NCBI RefSeq assembly: GCF_900090105.1
Contig: NZ_FMDM01000002.1
Span: 484,995-548,994 of the forward strand
Source: Micromonospora humi
GTDB taxonomy: Bacteria; Actinomycetota; Actinomycetes; Mycobacteriales; Micromonosporaceae
Reading direction: 5' to 3'
Length of the DNA: 64,000 bases
The position numbers and the translations under genes were made by a program. The notes beneath the pieces were generated by a model. The model saw only the letters and a list, made by a program, of their open reading frames with translations. It ran no database searches and was not told the DNA's origin. Below, piece by piece: positions 57,050 through 64,000 of the stretch (within the stretch, counting starts at the first letter, position 1; each line of letters begins with the position of its first letter).

Positions 57050-57055
57050 ACGGTA
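57050..57055 (-). promoter_or_regulatory. -10 box TACCGT for leaderless secA2
   Basis: TACCGT on the minus strand lies 8 nt before ATG 57041 with no ribosome site between. Confidence 0.45.
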
Positions 57056-57094
57056 CGCGAACCGGAGCCGATTGTGACCCCCGCCCCGGACGGA

Positions 57095-58840
57095 TCAGGC
57101 CACGAGCAGTTGGTGCGTGGCCAACTCCCGGTAGAGCGGGCTGGTGGTGGTCAGCTCGTCATGCGTGCCGACCGCGACCACCCGGCCGCCGTCGAGCACC
57201 ACGATCTGGTCGGCGTCCACCACGGTGGAGAGGCGGTGCGCCACGATCACCAGGGTGCGGCGCACCGCGACCGCGTCGATGGCCCGGCGCAACGCCGCCT
57301 CGTTGCGCGCGTCGAGGTTGCTGGTGGGCTCGTCGAGCAGCAGCACCGGCGGCCCGGCCAGCAGCGCCCGGGCGATGGCCAGCCGCTGCCGTTCCCCGCC
57401 GGAGAGCAGCACGCCGCCCTCCCCCACCTGCACGTCCAGCCCGTCGGCGGTCCGGTCGGCCAGGTGGCCCAGGTTCACCTCGTCGAGCACCGCGCGCAGC
57501 CGGTCGTCGGTGGCGTCGGGCGCGGTGATGAGGAGGTTGTCGCGCAGCGTGCCGGCGAGCACCGGCGCCTCCTGCTCGACGTAGCCGAGCCGGGCGCGCA
57601 GCGCGTCCCGGGGCAGCTCCCGCACGTCCACGCCGTCCAGGCGCACGGCGCCCTCGTCCACCTCGTAGAAGCGCTCGACCAGGGCCAGCAGCGTGGACTT
57701 GCCGGCGCCGGACGGACCGACCAGGGCGGTCCGGGTGCCGGCCGGCACGGTGAAGCTCACCTCGCGCAGCACCGGCGGGCCGCCCGGGTAGCCGAATCCG
57801 ACCCGGTCGAACTCGACCCGGGCCGGTACGCCGGCGGACGGTGCGACAGTCGCGGAGGGGCGGTCGTCGCCCCCCTCGTCCGGCACGGCGAGGATCTCCT
57901 CGATCCGGGCCAGTGCGCCCAGGCCGCTCTGCAACTGGGTGTACGCGTGCACCGCCTGGCCCAGCGGCAGCACCAGGAAGAACAGGAACATCACGAACGC
58001 GACCAGGTCGCCCACGCTGATCGCCCCCGCCGCCACCCGGGCCCCGCCCACGGCCAGCACCAGCAGGAACGCGCCCTGCACGGTGACCGCGCTGACCGGG
58101 CCCACCACCGCCTCGGCCCGGGCCACCCCGAGCCCGGCCCGGTACGCCGCGGTCGCGCTCGCCACCACCGTGCCGGTCTCCCGACCCTCGGCGCGGCTGG
58201 CCCGGATGGTCCGCGCGGCGGAGATCGCCCGCTCGACGGCCGAGGTCATCTCGCCGACGCGTTCCTGCGCACGCCGGGCCAGCCCCCGCACCCGGCGCGC
58301 GACGGTGACCGCGAACACCACACCGACCGCGACCGCGCCCAGCGTCACCCCGAACAGCAGCGGGTCCAGCAGCAGCATCGCGGTGCCGGCGCCGACCACC
58401 ATCACCGCCCCGGTGACGGTCTCGAAGAGACCGGACGTGACCACCGCCCGCAACAGGGTGGTGTCGGCGCCCACCCGGGACAGCAGGTCGCCGGTGCGCC
58501 GCCGGTCGTACTCCACGATCGGCAGCCGCAGCAGGTGCCCGGCCAGCCGCCGGCGGACACCCAGGACGAGCCCCTCGGCGGTGCGTTGCAGCAGGAAGTC
58601 GCGGAGCCCGCCGAGCAGCGCCCCGGCCACCACCAGGGCGACCAACGCGACCACCAGCGCGGCGGCCGGGCGGTCGGCGGTGATCCGGTCCAGCACGGTG
58701 CGGGTGAGCAGCGGCTGGGCGAGCGCGGCGACGGACCCGGTGAGCGACAGCGCGCCCACCGCGGCCAGGGTGCCGCGGTGGGCGCGCAGGTAGGGCAGCA
58801 GAGCGGCGAGCCCCGGCGTCGGGCCGGCTTCGGCGGTCAT
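57095..58840 (-). CDS. ABC exporter, fused permease and ATPase
   Basis: This 581-residue half-transporter, likely a homodimer, has six transmembrane helices in residues 1-300 (GTLAAVGALSLTGSVAALAQP, LLTRTVLDRI, ALVVALVALVVAGALLGGL, FETVTGAVMVVGAGTAMLLLDPLLF, VSAVTVQGAFLLVLAVGGA). The ATPase domain has GPSGAGKST, LSGGERQR, VLLLDEPTSNLDARN and the switch VIVAHRLSTV. All catalytic residues are present. It belongs to the lipid/multidrug exporter group. It is transcribed separately from secA2 and is followed by no same-strand neighbour. Confidence 0.93.
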   Translation of the reverse strand: MTAEAGPTPGLAALLPYLRAHRGTLAAVGALSLTGSVAALAQPLLTRTVLDRITADRPAAALVVALVALVVAGALLGGLRDFLLQRTAEGLVLGVRRRLAGHLLRLPIVEYDRRRTGDLLSRVGADTTLLRAVVTSGLFETVTGAVMVVGAGTAMLLLDPLLFGVTLGAVAVGVVFAVTVARRVRGLARRAQERVGEMTSAVERAISAARTIRASRAEGRETGTVVASATAAYRAGLGVARAEAVVGPVSAVTVQGAFLLVLAVGGARVAAGAISVGDLVAFVMFLFFLVLPLGQAVHAYTQLQSGLGALARIEEILAVPDEGGDDRPSATVAPSAGVPARVEFDRVGFGYPGGPPVLREVSFTVPAGTRTALVGPSGAGKSTLLALVERFYEVDEGAVRLDGVDVRELPRDALRARLGYVEQEAPVLAGTLRDNLLITAPDATDDRLRAVLDEVNLGHLADRTADGLDVQVGEGGVLLSGGERQRLAIARALLAGPPVLLLDEPTSNLDARNEAALRRAIDAVAVRRTLVIVAHRLSTVVDADQIVVLDGGRVVAVGTHDELTTTSPLYRELATHQLLVA

Positions 58841-58892
58841 GACCGAACCGTATCCGGACCCCGCACCGGGCCGGCCGGTCGCCGCTCCGGGG

Positions 58893-59981
58893 TCAGCCGG
58901 TCAGGACCACCTGAAGCTCCGAGCGGCGGCGCTCCGCCAGGTCGGTGAGCAGGGCCGGCGCCTCGTCCAGCGGCACCACCGCGGAGACCAGGTGCTTGCG
59001 GATCTGGTCGCCGTACTGGCGCAGCAGCTCCACCGTCTCGGCGGAGAGCCGCTCCCGGTCCCAGGTCGGGGCGAGCCCGCGCGGCACCCGCCCGATCTGC
59101 GCGCAGCGCAGCGACAGGCCGTTGTGGTGGAACTCCTCGCCGAGCCGGACCGCGTCCGCGCCGCCCTGGTAGAAGGCCAGGTCGATCACCGTGCCCTGGG
59201 GCCGCAGCAGGCGCAGCGCGAGCTGCAACGCCCAGTCCTGGCCCCGGCACTGGAAGACCACGTCCGCGCCCCGGTCACCGGCGGCGTGGTTCCAGCGGGT
59301 CTTGAGCACCACGGCCGGGTCGTCCGCCTCCGGGTCGAGCGTCTCCAGGCCGAGCGACTCGGCCACCTGCCGGCGGGCCGGGGTCGGGTCCACCACGACC
59401 ACCGAGGCGGCGCCGTGCCGGCGGGCGAACAGCGCGGTGAGCAGCGCGACCACGCCGCTGCCGACCACCGCCACCCGCCGTCCCCGGACGCCGTCGCCGA
59501 GGGTACGCACGTCGGCGCCGCACAGGTCCGCCGCGGCGTGCAGCAGGCCGTTGGCGCAGATCGGACCCATGTGCGCGACGTAGACGCCGAGCAGCGGATC
59601 GAGGTCGTCGGGCAGCGGCACGAACCGCTCGGCGACCGGGTCGGCGACCCAGCCGCTGCGGTGCCCGTACGTCATCGCGCCGACCGTGCCCACCGCGATC
59701 GCCGGGGTGCGGCTCTCCACCACCCGGCCGACCTGCATGTAGCCGAGGCGCTCGACCGGGTACGGCGTGCTCGCCGAGCCCGGCCGGAACAGCCCGAGGC
59801 CGGCGTCCCAGGTGACGTGCAGGTAGGGGTTGGTGCCCTTGACGAAGCTCAGCTCGGTGCCGGCGGACACGCCGCTGTAGAGCGTCTCCACCCGGAACAT
59901 GCCGTCGCGCAGCTCGGGCGCGTCCCGTTCGACCAGCTCGACCCGGCCGGGTCCGCTGACCACCACCACCCGGTCACGCAT
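58893..59981 (-). CDS. Zinc-type alcohol dehydrogenase-fold protein (BchC-like)
   Basis: This 362-residue medium-chain dehydrogenase-fold protein has the Rossmann motif RRVAVVGSGVVALLTALFARRHGA and a C-terminal substrate lobe. The structural Cys4 zinc lobe is missing, and the usual GHE catalytic motif is replaced by ERLGYMQVGRVVE, as in the BchC-like subgroup. It would oxidise a hydroxyl of a sugar or cyclitol using NAD(P). It overlaps the oxidoreductase gene upstream by eight bases, so the two proteins act as a pair. Confidence 0.85.
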   Translation of the reverse strand: MRDRVVVVSGPGRVELVERDAPELRDGMFRVETLYSGVSAGTELSFVKGTNPYLHVTWDAGLGLFRPGSASTPYPVERLGYMQVGRVVESRTPAIAVGTVGAMTYGHRSGWVADPVAERFVPLPDDLDPLLGVYVAHMGPICANGLLHAAADLCGADVRTLGDGVRGRRVAVVGSGVVALLTALFARRHGAASVVVVDPTPARRQVAESLGLETLDPEADDPAVVLKTRWNHAAGDRGADVVFQCRGQDWALQLALRLLRPQGTVIDLAFYQGGADAVRLGEEFHHNGLSLRCAQIGRVPRGLAPTWDRERLSAETVELLRQYGDQIRKHLVSAVVPLDEAPALLTDLAERRRSELQVVLTG

Positions 59982-60993
59982 CGACCGTCACCCCCGCGTC
60001 CGCGTCCGCCACCGCGGCGGTGAGCCGGGCCGCCGGGCCGGTCGGCAGCGCCACCGGCCGGCCGGTCCGCGCCGACTCGGCCACCGCGAGCGCGAGCCGC
60101 TGGGTGCGCAGCGCCTCGGCGTACGGGACCCGCACGTCGTCGCCGACGCCGCGTACCGCGTCGACGAAGGCCCGGTCGACCGCTACCCGGGCGGCGTCCG
60201 GGTCGGCGGGCAGGTGCCGCTCGCCGTCGGCGTCGCGGATCGTCAGGCCGTCCTCGGCCAGCGACAACGCCAGCCCGTCGGCGAGGATCTCCAGGCCGGC
60301 CCGGTGCTTCCAGGTGAGCACGCAGGCCGCGGCGAGCGTGCCGACCGCCCCGGAGGCGAACCGCAGCGTGGCGGCGGTCACCGAGTCGATGTCGGCGCCC
60401 TCGACCGGCGGCGGGGTGCCGTCGCCGTACGCGGTCACCTCGGTGACCTCGCCGACCAGCAGCCGGACCAGGTCGAGCACGTGCGCGGCCTGCTCCACCA
60501 CCGGCCCGCCGGAGCGGTCCCGCCGCGCCCACCAGGCCACCGGCGGCACCTTGTCGAGCCAGGCGCCGTTGACCATCCGCACCGGCCGGTCGGCGAGCAG
60601 CCGCCGCGCCTCCTCCACCACGTGCAGGTAGCGCCAGTGGTGCCCGACGCCGGTGCGCAGCCCGGCCCGCTGTACCAGGCCGGCGATCCGCTCGGCCGTC
60701 TCCAGGTCGACCGCCACCGGCTTCTCCACGAACATCGGCACGCCGGCGGCGATCACCGCCTCCTCGGCCGGGCCGTGCGCGAACGGCGGCACGCACACGT
60801 ACACCGCGTCCGGGCCGGCGGCGAGCAGCTCGGCCACGTCCGGGAAGACCCGCCCGCCGTACGTGCCGGCGAGCGCCTCCGCCGCCTGGGGCGCCACGTC
60901 CGTCACGCCGAGCAGTTCCACGTCCTCGAAGCCCGTGAGCACGCGGGCGTGGCGTTGCGCCACCCCGCCGGCCCCGACCAGTCCCACCCGCAT
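59974..60993 (-). CDS. Gfo/Idh/MocA-family oxidoreductase
   Basis: This 339-residue NAD-binding protein has RVGLVGAGGVAQRHARVLTGF at the N-terminus, a VEKPVAVDLETAERIAGLV motif with the conserved Lys of the EKP triad, and HHWRYLHVVEEARRLLADRP in the catalytic domain. The family acts on sugar and inositol keto/hydroxyl groups. The pair with the dehydrogenase suggests a two-step oxidation/reduction or isomerisation of a sugar intermediate. GAGAGGG precedes the ATG. It is divergent from gpgS with about 205 bp between. Confidence 0.9.
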   Translation of the reverse strand: MRVGLVGAGGVAQRHARVLTGFEDVELLGVTDVAPQAAEALAGTYGGRVFPDVAELLAAGPDAVYVCVPPFAHGPAEEAVIAAGVPMFVEKPVAVDLETAERIAGLVQRAGLRTGVGHHWRYLHVVEEARRLLADRPVRMVNGAWLDKVPPVAWWARRDRSGGPVVEQAAHVLDLVRLLVGEVTEVTAYGDGTPPPVEGADIDSVTAATLRFASGAVGTLAAACVLTWKHRAGLEILADGLALSLAEDGLTIRDADGERHLPADPDAARVAVDRAFVDAVRGVGDDVRVPYAEALRTQRLALAVAESARTGRPVALPTGPAARLTAAVADADAGVTVDA

Positions 60994-61198
60994 CCGACCG
61001 CCCTCTCACCGTGACTGACAAGCTGCGGAAAGCACTCCCCCGGCCGGCTCCGCGGCAAACCGGCGCGGCCCGCAACGTGACGTTCATCTGCCGGGAACCG
61101 ACCGGTACGCACCTAGTGATCAAGTAGTTGAGCATTATCCGGTTAGCGCGGGCTCGCCACTGGGAAACAAGAGTCCGCGATTCCGCCACTAATGGGGG

Positions 61199-62218
61199 GT
61201 GCCCGTGCGGGAATCAGATTCGACCGTCTCACCGGTGGTGGAGGCGTGGGCCACGTACCGCACCAGCACGGCCGACGACTGGCCGGCGGGGCGGCTGCTG
61301 GGTGCCAAGGGAGCCAGCCGGGTCAGCGTGGTGCTGCCGGCCCGGAACGAGGAGGCCACGGTCGGCGCGATCGTGTCGACCATCCGCGAGCACCTGATGG
61401 ACCGGGTGCCGCTGGTCGACGAGCTGATCGTGGTGGACTCGCGGTCCACCGACCGGACCGCGCAGGTGGCGCGCGCGGCCGGCGCCGAGGTGGTGGGGCA
61501 GGACGCGATGACGCGTGGGCTGCCGCGGCTGGCCGGCAAGGGCGACGCGCTCTGGGCCGGGCTGGCCGCCGCCGAGGGGGACGTGGTGGCGTTCATCGAC
61601 GCCGACCTGCGTGAGTTCCGGCCGCACTTCGTCACCGGTCTGCTCGGGCCGCTGCTCACCGACCCGGGGGTGGAGTTCGTCAAGGGCTTCTACCACCGCC
61701 CGCTGGTCGGCGCGACGAGCGTGGAGCCCGACGGCGGCGGCCGGGTGACGGAGCTGATGGCCCGGCCGCTGCTCAACCTGTTCTGGCCGGAGCTGGCCGG
61801 CTTCGTGCAGCCGCTGGCCGGCGAGTACGCCGGCCGCCGGGAGGTGCTGGAGCGGGTGCCGTTCGTCACCGGGTACGGCGTCGAGACGGCGATGCTCATC
61901 GACCTGCTGGACCTGGTCGGGCTGGACGCGCTGGCCCAGGTCGACCTGGGCGAGCGCAAGCACCGGCACCAGGACACCGCCGCGCTGGGCCGGATGTCGG
62001 CGCAGATCATGCTGACCGCCTGGTCCCGGCTGCAACGGCGAGGGTGGGCCGCGCCGGGAACGGTCCCGACGCCGCTGCTGACCCAGTTCCGTCGCGGCGG
62101 CTCGGAGGCGTTGCCCAACCTGGACCGGGAGATCGTGGTCAACGACGTCTCGGTCGAGGAACGGCCGCCGCTGGCCGAGCTGCGCCACCGCGTCCCCCGC
62201 CGGCGGGTGCCCGCGTGA
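61199..62218 (+). CDS. gpgS: Glucosyl-3-phosphoglycerate synthase
   Basis: This 339-residue GT-A (GT81) glycosyltransferase forms glucosyl-3-phosphoglycerate, the first step of methylglucose lipopolysaccharide or glucosylglycerate synthesis. Donor motifs VSVVLPARNEEATVGAIV and ELIVVDSRSTDRTAQVA, GKGDALWAGL, the metal motif FIDADLREFRPH, and downstream MARPLLNLFWPELAGFVQPLAGEYAGRREVL with GYGVETAMLIDL are characteristic. Start: GTG 61199, with GTG 61205 better spaced from GGGGGG as an alternative. It is followed 28 bp later by a GT4 glycosyltransferase gene. Confidence 0.9.
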   Translation: MPVRESDSTVSPVVEAWATYRTSTADDWPAGRLLGAKGASRVSVVLPARNEEATVGAIVSTIREHLMDRVPLVDELIVVDSRSTDRTAQVARAAGAEVVGQDAMTRGLPRLAGKGDALWAGLAAAEGDVVAFIDADLREFRPHFVTGLLGPLLTDPGVEFVKGFYHRPLVGATSVEPDGGGRVTELMARPLLNLFWPELAGFVQPLAGEYAGRREVLERVPFVTGYGVETAMLIDLLDLVGLDALAQVDLGERKHRHQDTAALGRMSAQIMLTAWSRLQRRGWAAPGTVPTPLLTQFRRGGSEALPNLDREIVVNDVSVEERPPLAELRHRVPRRRVPA

Positions 62219-62246
62219 CAACGACAAGTGAGAGAGAGGGCGGCGC

Positions 62247-63401
62247 ATGACGCTCACCGTGCTGATGAACGCCGGTCCGTGGCTGTCCGTGCCGCCGCCG
62301 GGCTACGGCGGGATCGAGAACGTGATCGCCACGCTGGTGCCGGAGTTGCGCCGGCTCGGCGTACGGGTGGTGCTGGCCTCGGTGGAGAGCAGCACGCTGC
62401 CGGTCGACGAGCGGATCGCGGTCTACCCGGACGGGCAGTTCCACGCGTTGCAGCGGCCGTACAACCAGGTCTGCGGCGTGTCGCAGGCGCACCTGGCCGG
62501 CGTGGTGCGCGAGCTGCACCGCCGGGACGACGTCGACCTGGTGCACGACCACGTGGAGGCCGTCGGGCTGGCCACGCTGGCCGCGATGGGGCCGGACGCG
62601 CCGCCGGTGCTGCACACCCTGCACTGGGACCTGGCCAAGCACCCGGAGCTGTACGGCAACCTGGACGGCGGCGACCGGGTCCGGGTCAACGGGGTGTCCG
62701 CCTCGCAGCTGGCCCGGGCGCCGCGCGCGCTGCGGGACCACTCGGTCGGCCACGTGCACCTGTCCACCCCGCTCGCGGTCGACGCGGACCGCCGCCCGGC
62801 GGTGGCGAAGGGCGAGCACGTGGTGATCCTCGGCCGGATCAACCCGGGCAAGGGGCAGGACCTGGGCGCCCGGTTGGCCCGGGAGGTCGGCTTCCCGCTG
62901 GTGCTGGCCGGCCCGGTCGGGCCGTACCACCGGCCGGAGGACCTGGCCGCGGCCGGCGACGAGGCCCGACAGAATCCGGACGTGCGGTTCTTCCACGAGC
63001 ACGTCGCCCCGTACGTCGACGGTGACCTGGTGCGCTGGGTGGGCACGGTGGCCGGGCAGGAGCGCGACGACCTGGTCGCCTCGGCGCGCGCCTCGCTGTT
63101 CCCGCTGCGCTGGGAGGAGCCGGGCGGCACCGCGGTGGTGGAGTCGCTGTCGCTCGGCACGCCGGTGGTGGCGACCGCCCGCGGCTGCCTGCCGGAACTG
63201 ATCGAGCACGGCCGCACCGGCCTGCTCACCACCGACGAGGAGGAACTGGGCGAGCTGGTGCTCGCCGCCGGAGGGCTGGCGGCCGACGAGTGCCGGCGGG
63301 TTGCGGCCGAGCGGTTCACCCCGGCCCGGATGGCGCAGCGCTACGTCGAGCTGTACGACCGGGTCCGCCAGGGCGCCGCGAAGCCGCTGCAGCTCGCCTG
63401 A
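62247..63401 (+). CDS. GT4-family glycosyltransferase
   Basis: This 384-residue GT-B glycosyltransferase has VPPPGYGGIENVIATLVPEL at the N-terminal donor/acceptor interface, VDLVHDHVEAVG, VLHTLHWD, GRINPGKGQDLGARLAR and PLRWEEPGGTAVVESLSLGTPVVAT, where the E-x7-E-like EEPGGTAVVE contacts the nucleotide sugar. The exact sugar is not predictable. AGAGAGGGCGGCGC precedes the ATG. Coupling in position with GpgS, and a possibly same operon, suggests a polysaccharide or glycolipid pathway, but acceptor identity is open. Confidence 0.9.
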   Translation: MTLTVLMNAGPWLSVPPPGYGGIENVIATLVPELRRLGVRVVLASVESSTLPVDERIAVYPDGQFHALQRPYNQVCGVSQAHLAGVVRELHRRDDVDLVHDHVEAVGLATLAAMGPDAPPVLHTLHWDLAKHPELYGNLDGGDRVRVNGVSASQLARAPRALRDHSVGHVHLSTPLAVDADRRPAVAKGEHVVILGRINPGKGQDLGARLAREVGFPLVLAGPVGPYHRPEDLAAAGDEARQNPDVRFFHEHVAPYVDGDLVRWVGTVAGQERDDLVASARASLFPLRWEEPGGTAVVESLSLGTPVVATARGCLPELIEHGRTGLLTTDEEELGELVLAAGGLAADECRRVAAERFTPARMAQRYVELYDRVRQGAAKPLQLA

Positions 63402-63603
63402 GTTCGGCAGCACGTCCACCGGCCCGGCCGCCCCGCGCGGTCGGGCCGGCGCTCGTCCGGGCCCGGCCGTCGCCCTGGCACGTCCGGATCGACCCGACCG
63501 CTCGTTCGGCATCCACTCGGCCCGCCGGCACGGGGCGCTGCCGCTCCGCTCGCCGGTTTGCCGCAGGCGGCCCGGGGAAACCGGCGGCGGCGAGGAGGTC
63601 GGC

Positions 63604-64000
63604 GTGACGAACTCGATGGCGCACTCCCGGGCGCGGCGCAACCCGGCCGACGGCCGCGCGCCGGTACGCCGGGTCGCCTCGGGGTTCGCCGTGCTCCTGC
63701 TGCTGCTCGGCGTGCTGGGCTTCGTGCCCGGGGTCACCAGCGCGTACGCGGAGCTGCGGTTCGCCGGGCCCGGCTCCGGCGCCCACCTGCTCGGAGTGTT
63801 CCAGGTCTCCGCGCTGCAGAACCTCGTCCACCTGGTGTCCGGCGCGGCCGGCCTGGCGCTGGCCCGCACCGTCGCCGGCGCCCGCGCGTTCCTGCTCGGC
63901 GGTGGCGCGGTCTACCTGGTCCTCTGGCTCTACGGCCTGGCCGTCGACCGGCGCAGCGAGGCGAACGTGCTGGCGCTCGACCGGGCCGACACCTGGCTGC
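63604..64000 (+). CDS. DUF4383-family membrane protein (3' truncated)
   Basis: The frame begins with GTG after GGAGGTCGGC and runs off the window. About 132 residues are visible: a basic start (MAHSRARRNPADGRAPVRRV), a hydrophobic helix (ASGFAVLLLLLGVLGFVPGV), the conserved segment HLLGVFQVSALQNLVHLVSGAAGLALAR, and another helix GGGAVYLVLWLYGLAVD. This pattern is characteristic of DUF4383, small four-helix membrane proteins of unknown role. An ATG four codons later is an alternative start. Confidence 0.85.
   Translation, partial: MTNSMAHSRARRNPADGRAPVRRVASGFAVLLLLLGVLGFVPGVTSAYAELRFAGPGSGAHLLGVFQVSALQNLVHLVSGAAGLALARTVAGARAFLLGGGAVYLVLWLYGLAVDRRSEANVLALDRADTWL

Noticed and set aside
54138..57077. 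A 979-codon frame antisense to secA2 and the GAF-ANTAR gene
   Set aside because: It spans two real genes and their terminator, with a composition typical of shadow frames.

Overview
The window is a gene-dense (about 70 genes), very high-GC actinobacterial chromosome segment. It most resembles Micromonospora or another Micromonosporaceae. The evidence is the strong G/C bias at third codon positions, a mycothiol ligase (mshC), an F420-type luciferase-like oxidoreductase, an accessory SecA, glucosyl-3-phosphoglycerate synthase, and the short GGGGCCCC-centred palindromes that abut gene ends, which I recall as typical of that family. I see no rRNA or tRNA gene, insertion sequence, prophage or CRISPR array. 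The genus is an inference; no 16S or marker search could be run.

Layout. 1-5043: a NarL-type two-component pair (the kinase is cut by the window edge and carries an 18-bp tandem repeat) and a MacB/FtsX-like ABC exporter. 5097-9676: HAD hydrolase, secreted zinc peptidase, small proteins, methyltransferase and a secreted HNH nuclease. 9707-13185: a MarR regulator divergent from a hydrolase / Cys-rich protein / MerR run, then a YnfA-type membrane protein and a second hydrolase. 13261-15818: a Tat-exported flavin oxidase and a solitary SLATT membrane protein with a TTA codon. 15824-31674: a housekeeping block (metH, PAC2, mshC, SCO1664-type kinase fold, DUF3090, histidine phosphatase, uppP, F420 oxidoreductase, M20 peptidase) that I recall as partly conserved in order with the mycobacterial metH-mshC-uppP region. 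31804-37591: hemerythrin, LysR, small acidic proteins, a ClpC-like unfoldase and a NYN-fold protein.

37774-42256 is a tight four-gene operon built around a FtsK/SpoIIIE-type ATPase with two coiled-coil/helical partners and a three-helix membrane protein. 42298-43755 is a two-gene unit on the other strand: a 58-residue peptide made of a short leader and two near-identical 21-residue repeats, translated just ahead of a JmjC/cupin_4 oxygenase. I read this as a candidate ribosomal-peptide or protein-hydroxylation system and as the best lead in the window. 43946-50679 holds stress and redox genes: PIG-L deacetylase, DUF2267, DUF72, DksA-like zinc finger, a nucleoside-kinase relative without a P-loop, tandem orphan OmpR-type DNA-binding proteins, and a rhodanese/cysteine-dioxygenase pair. 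50748-60993: ankyrin, DUF3500, methyltransferase, DUF2231, a GAF-ANTAR regulator with an upstream coupled mini-ORF, secA2, an ABC exporter, and a dehydrogenase pair. 61199-64000: GpgS, a GT4 glycosyltransferase and a truncated DUF4383 membrane protein.

Themes that cross the window: many start codons lie 6-8 nt after a TANNNT box, the arrangement expected for leaderless mRNAs. Several convergent gene ends share hairpins. Two AT-centred palindromes (CATAATTATG core) sit in otherwise empty intergenic DNA.
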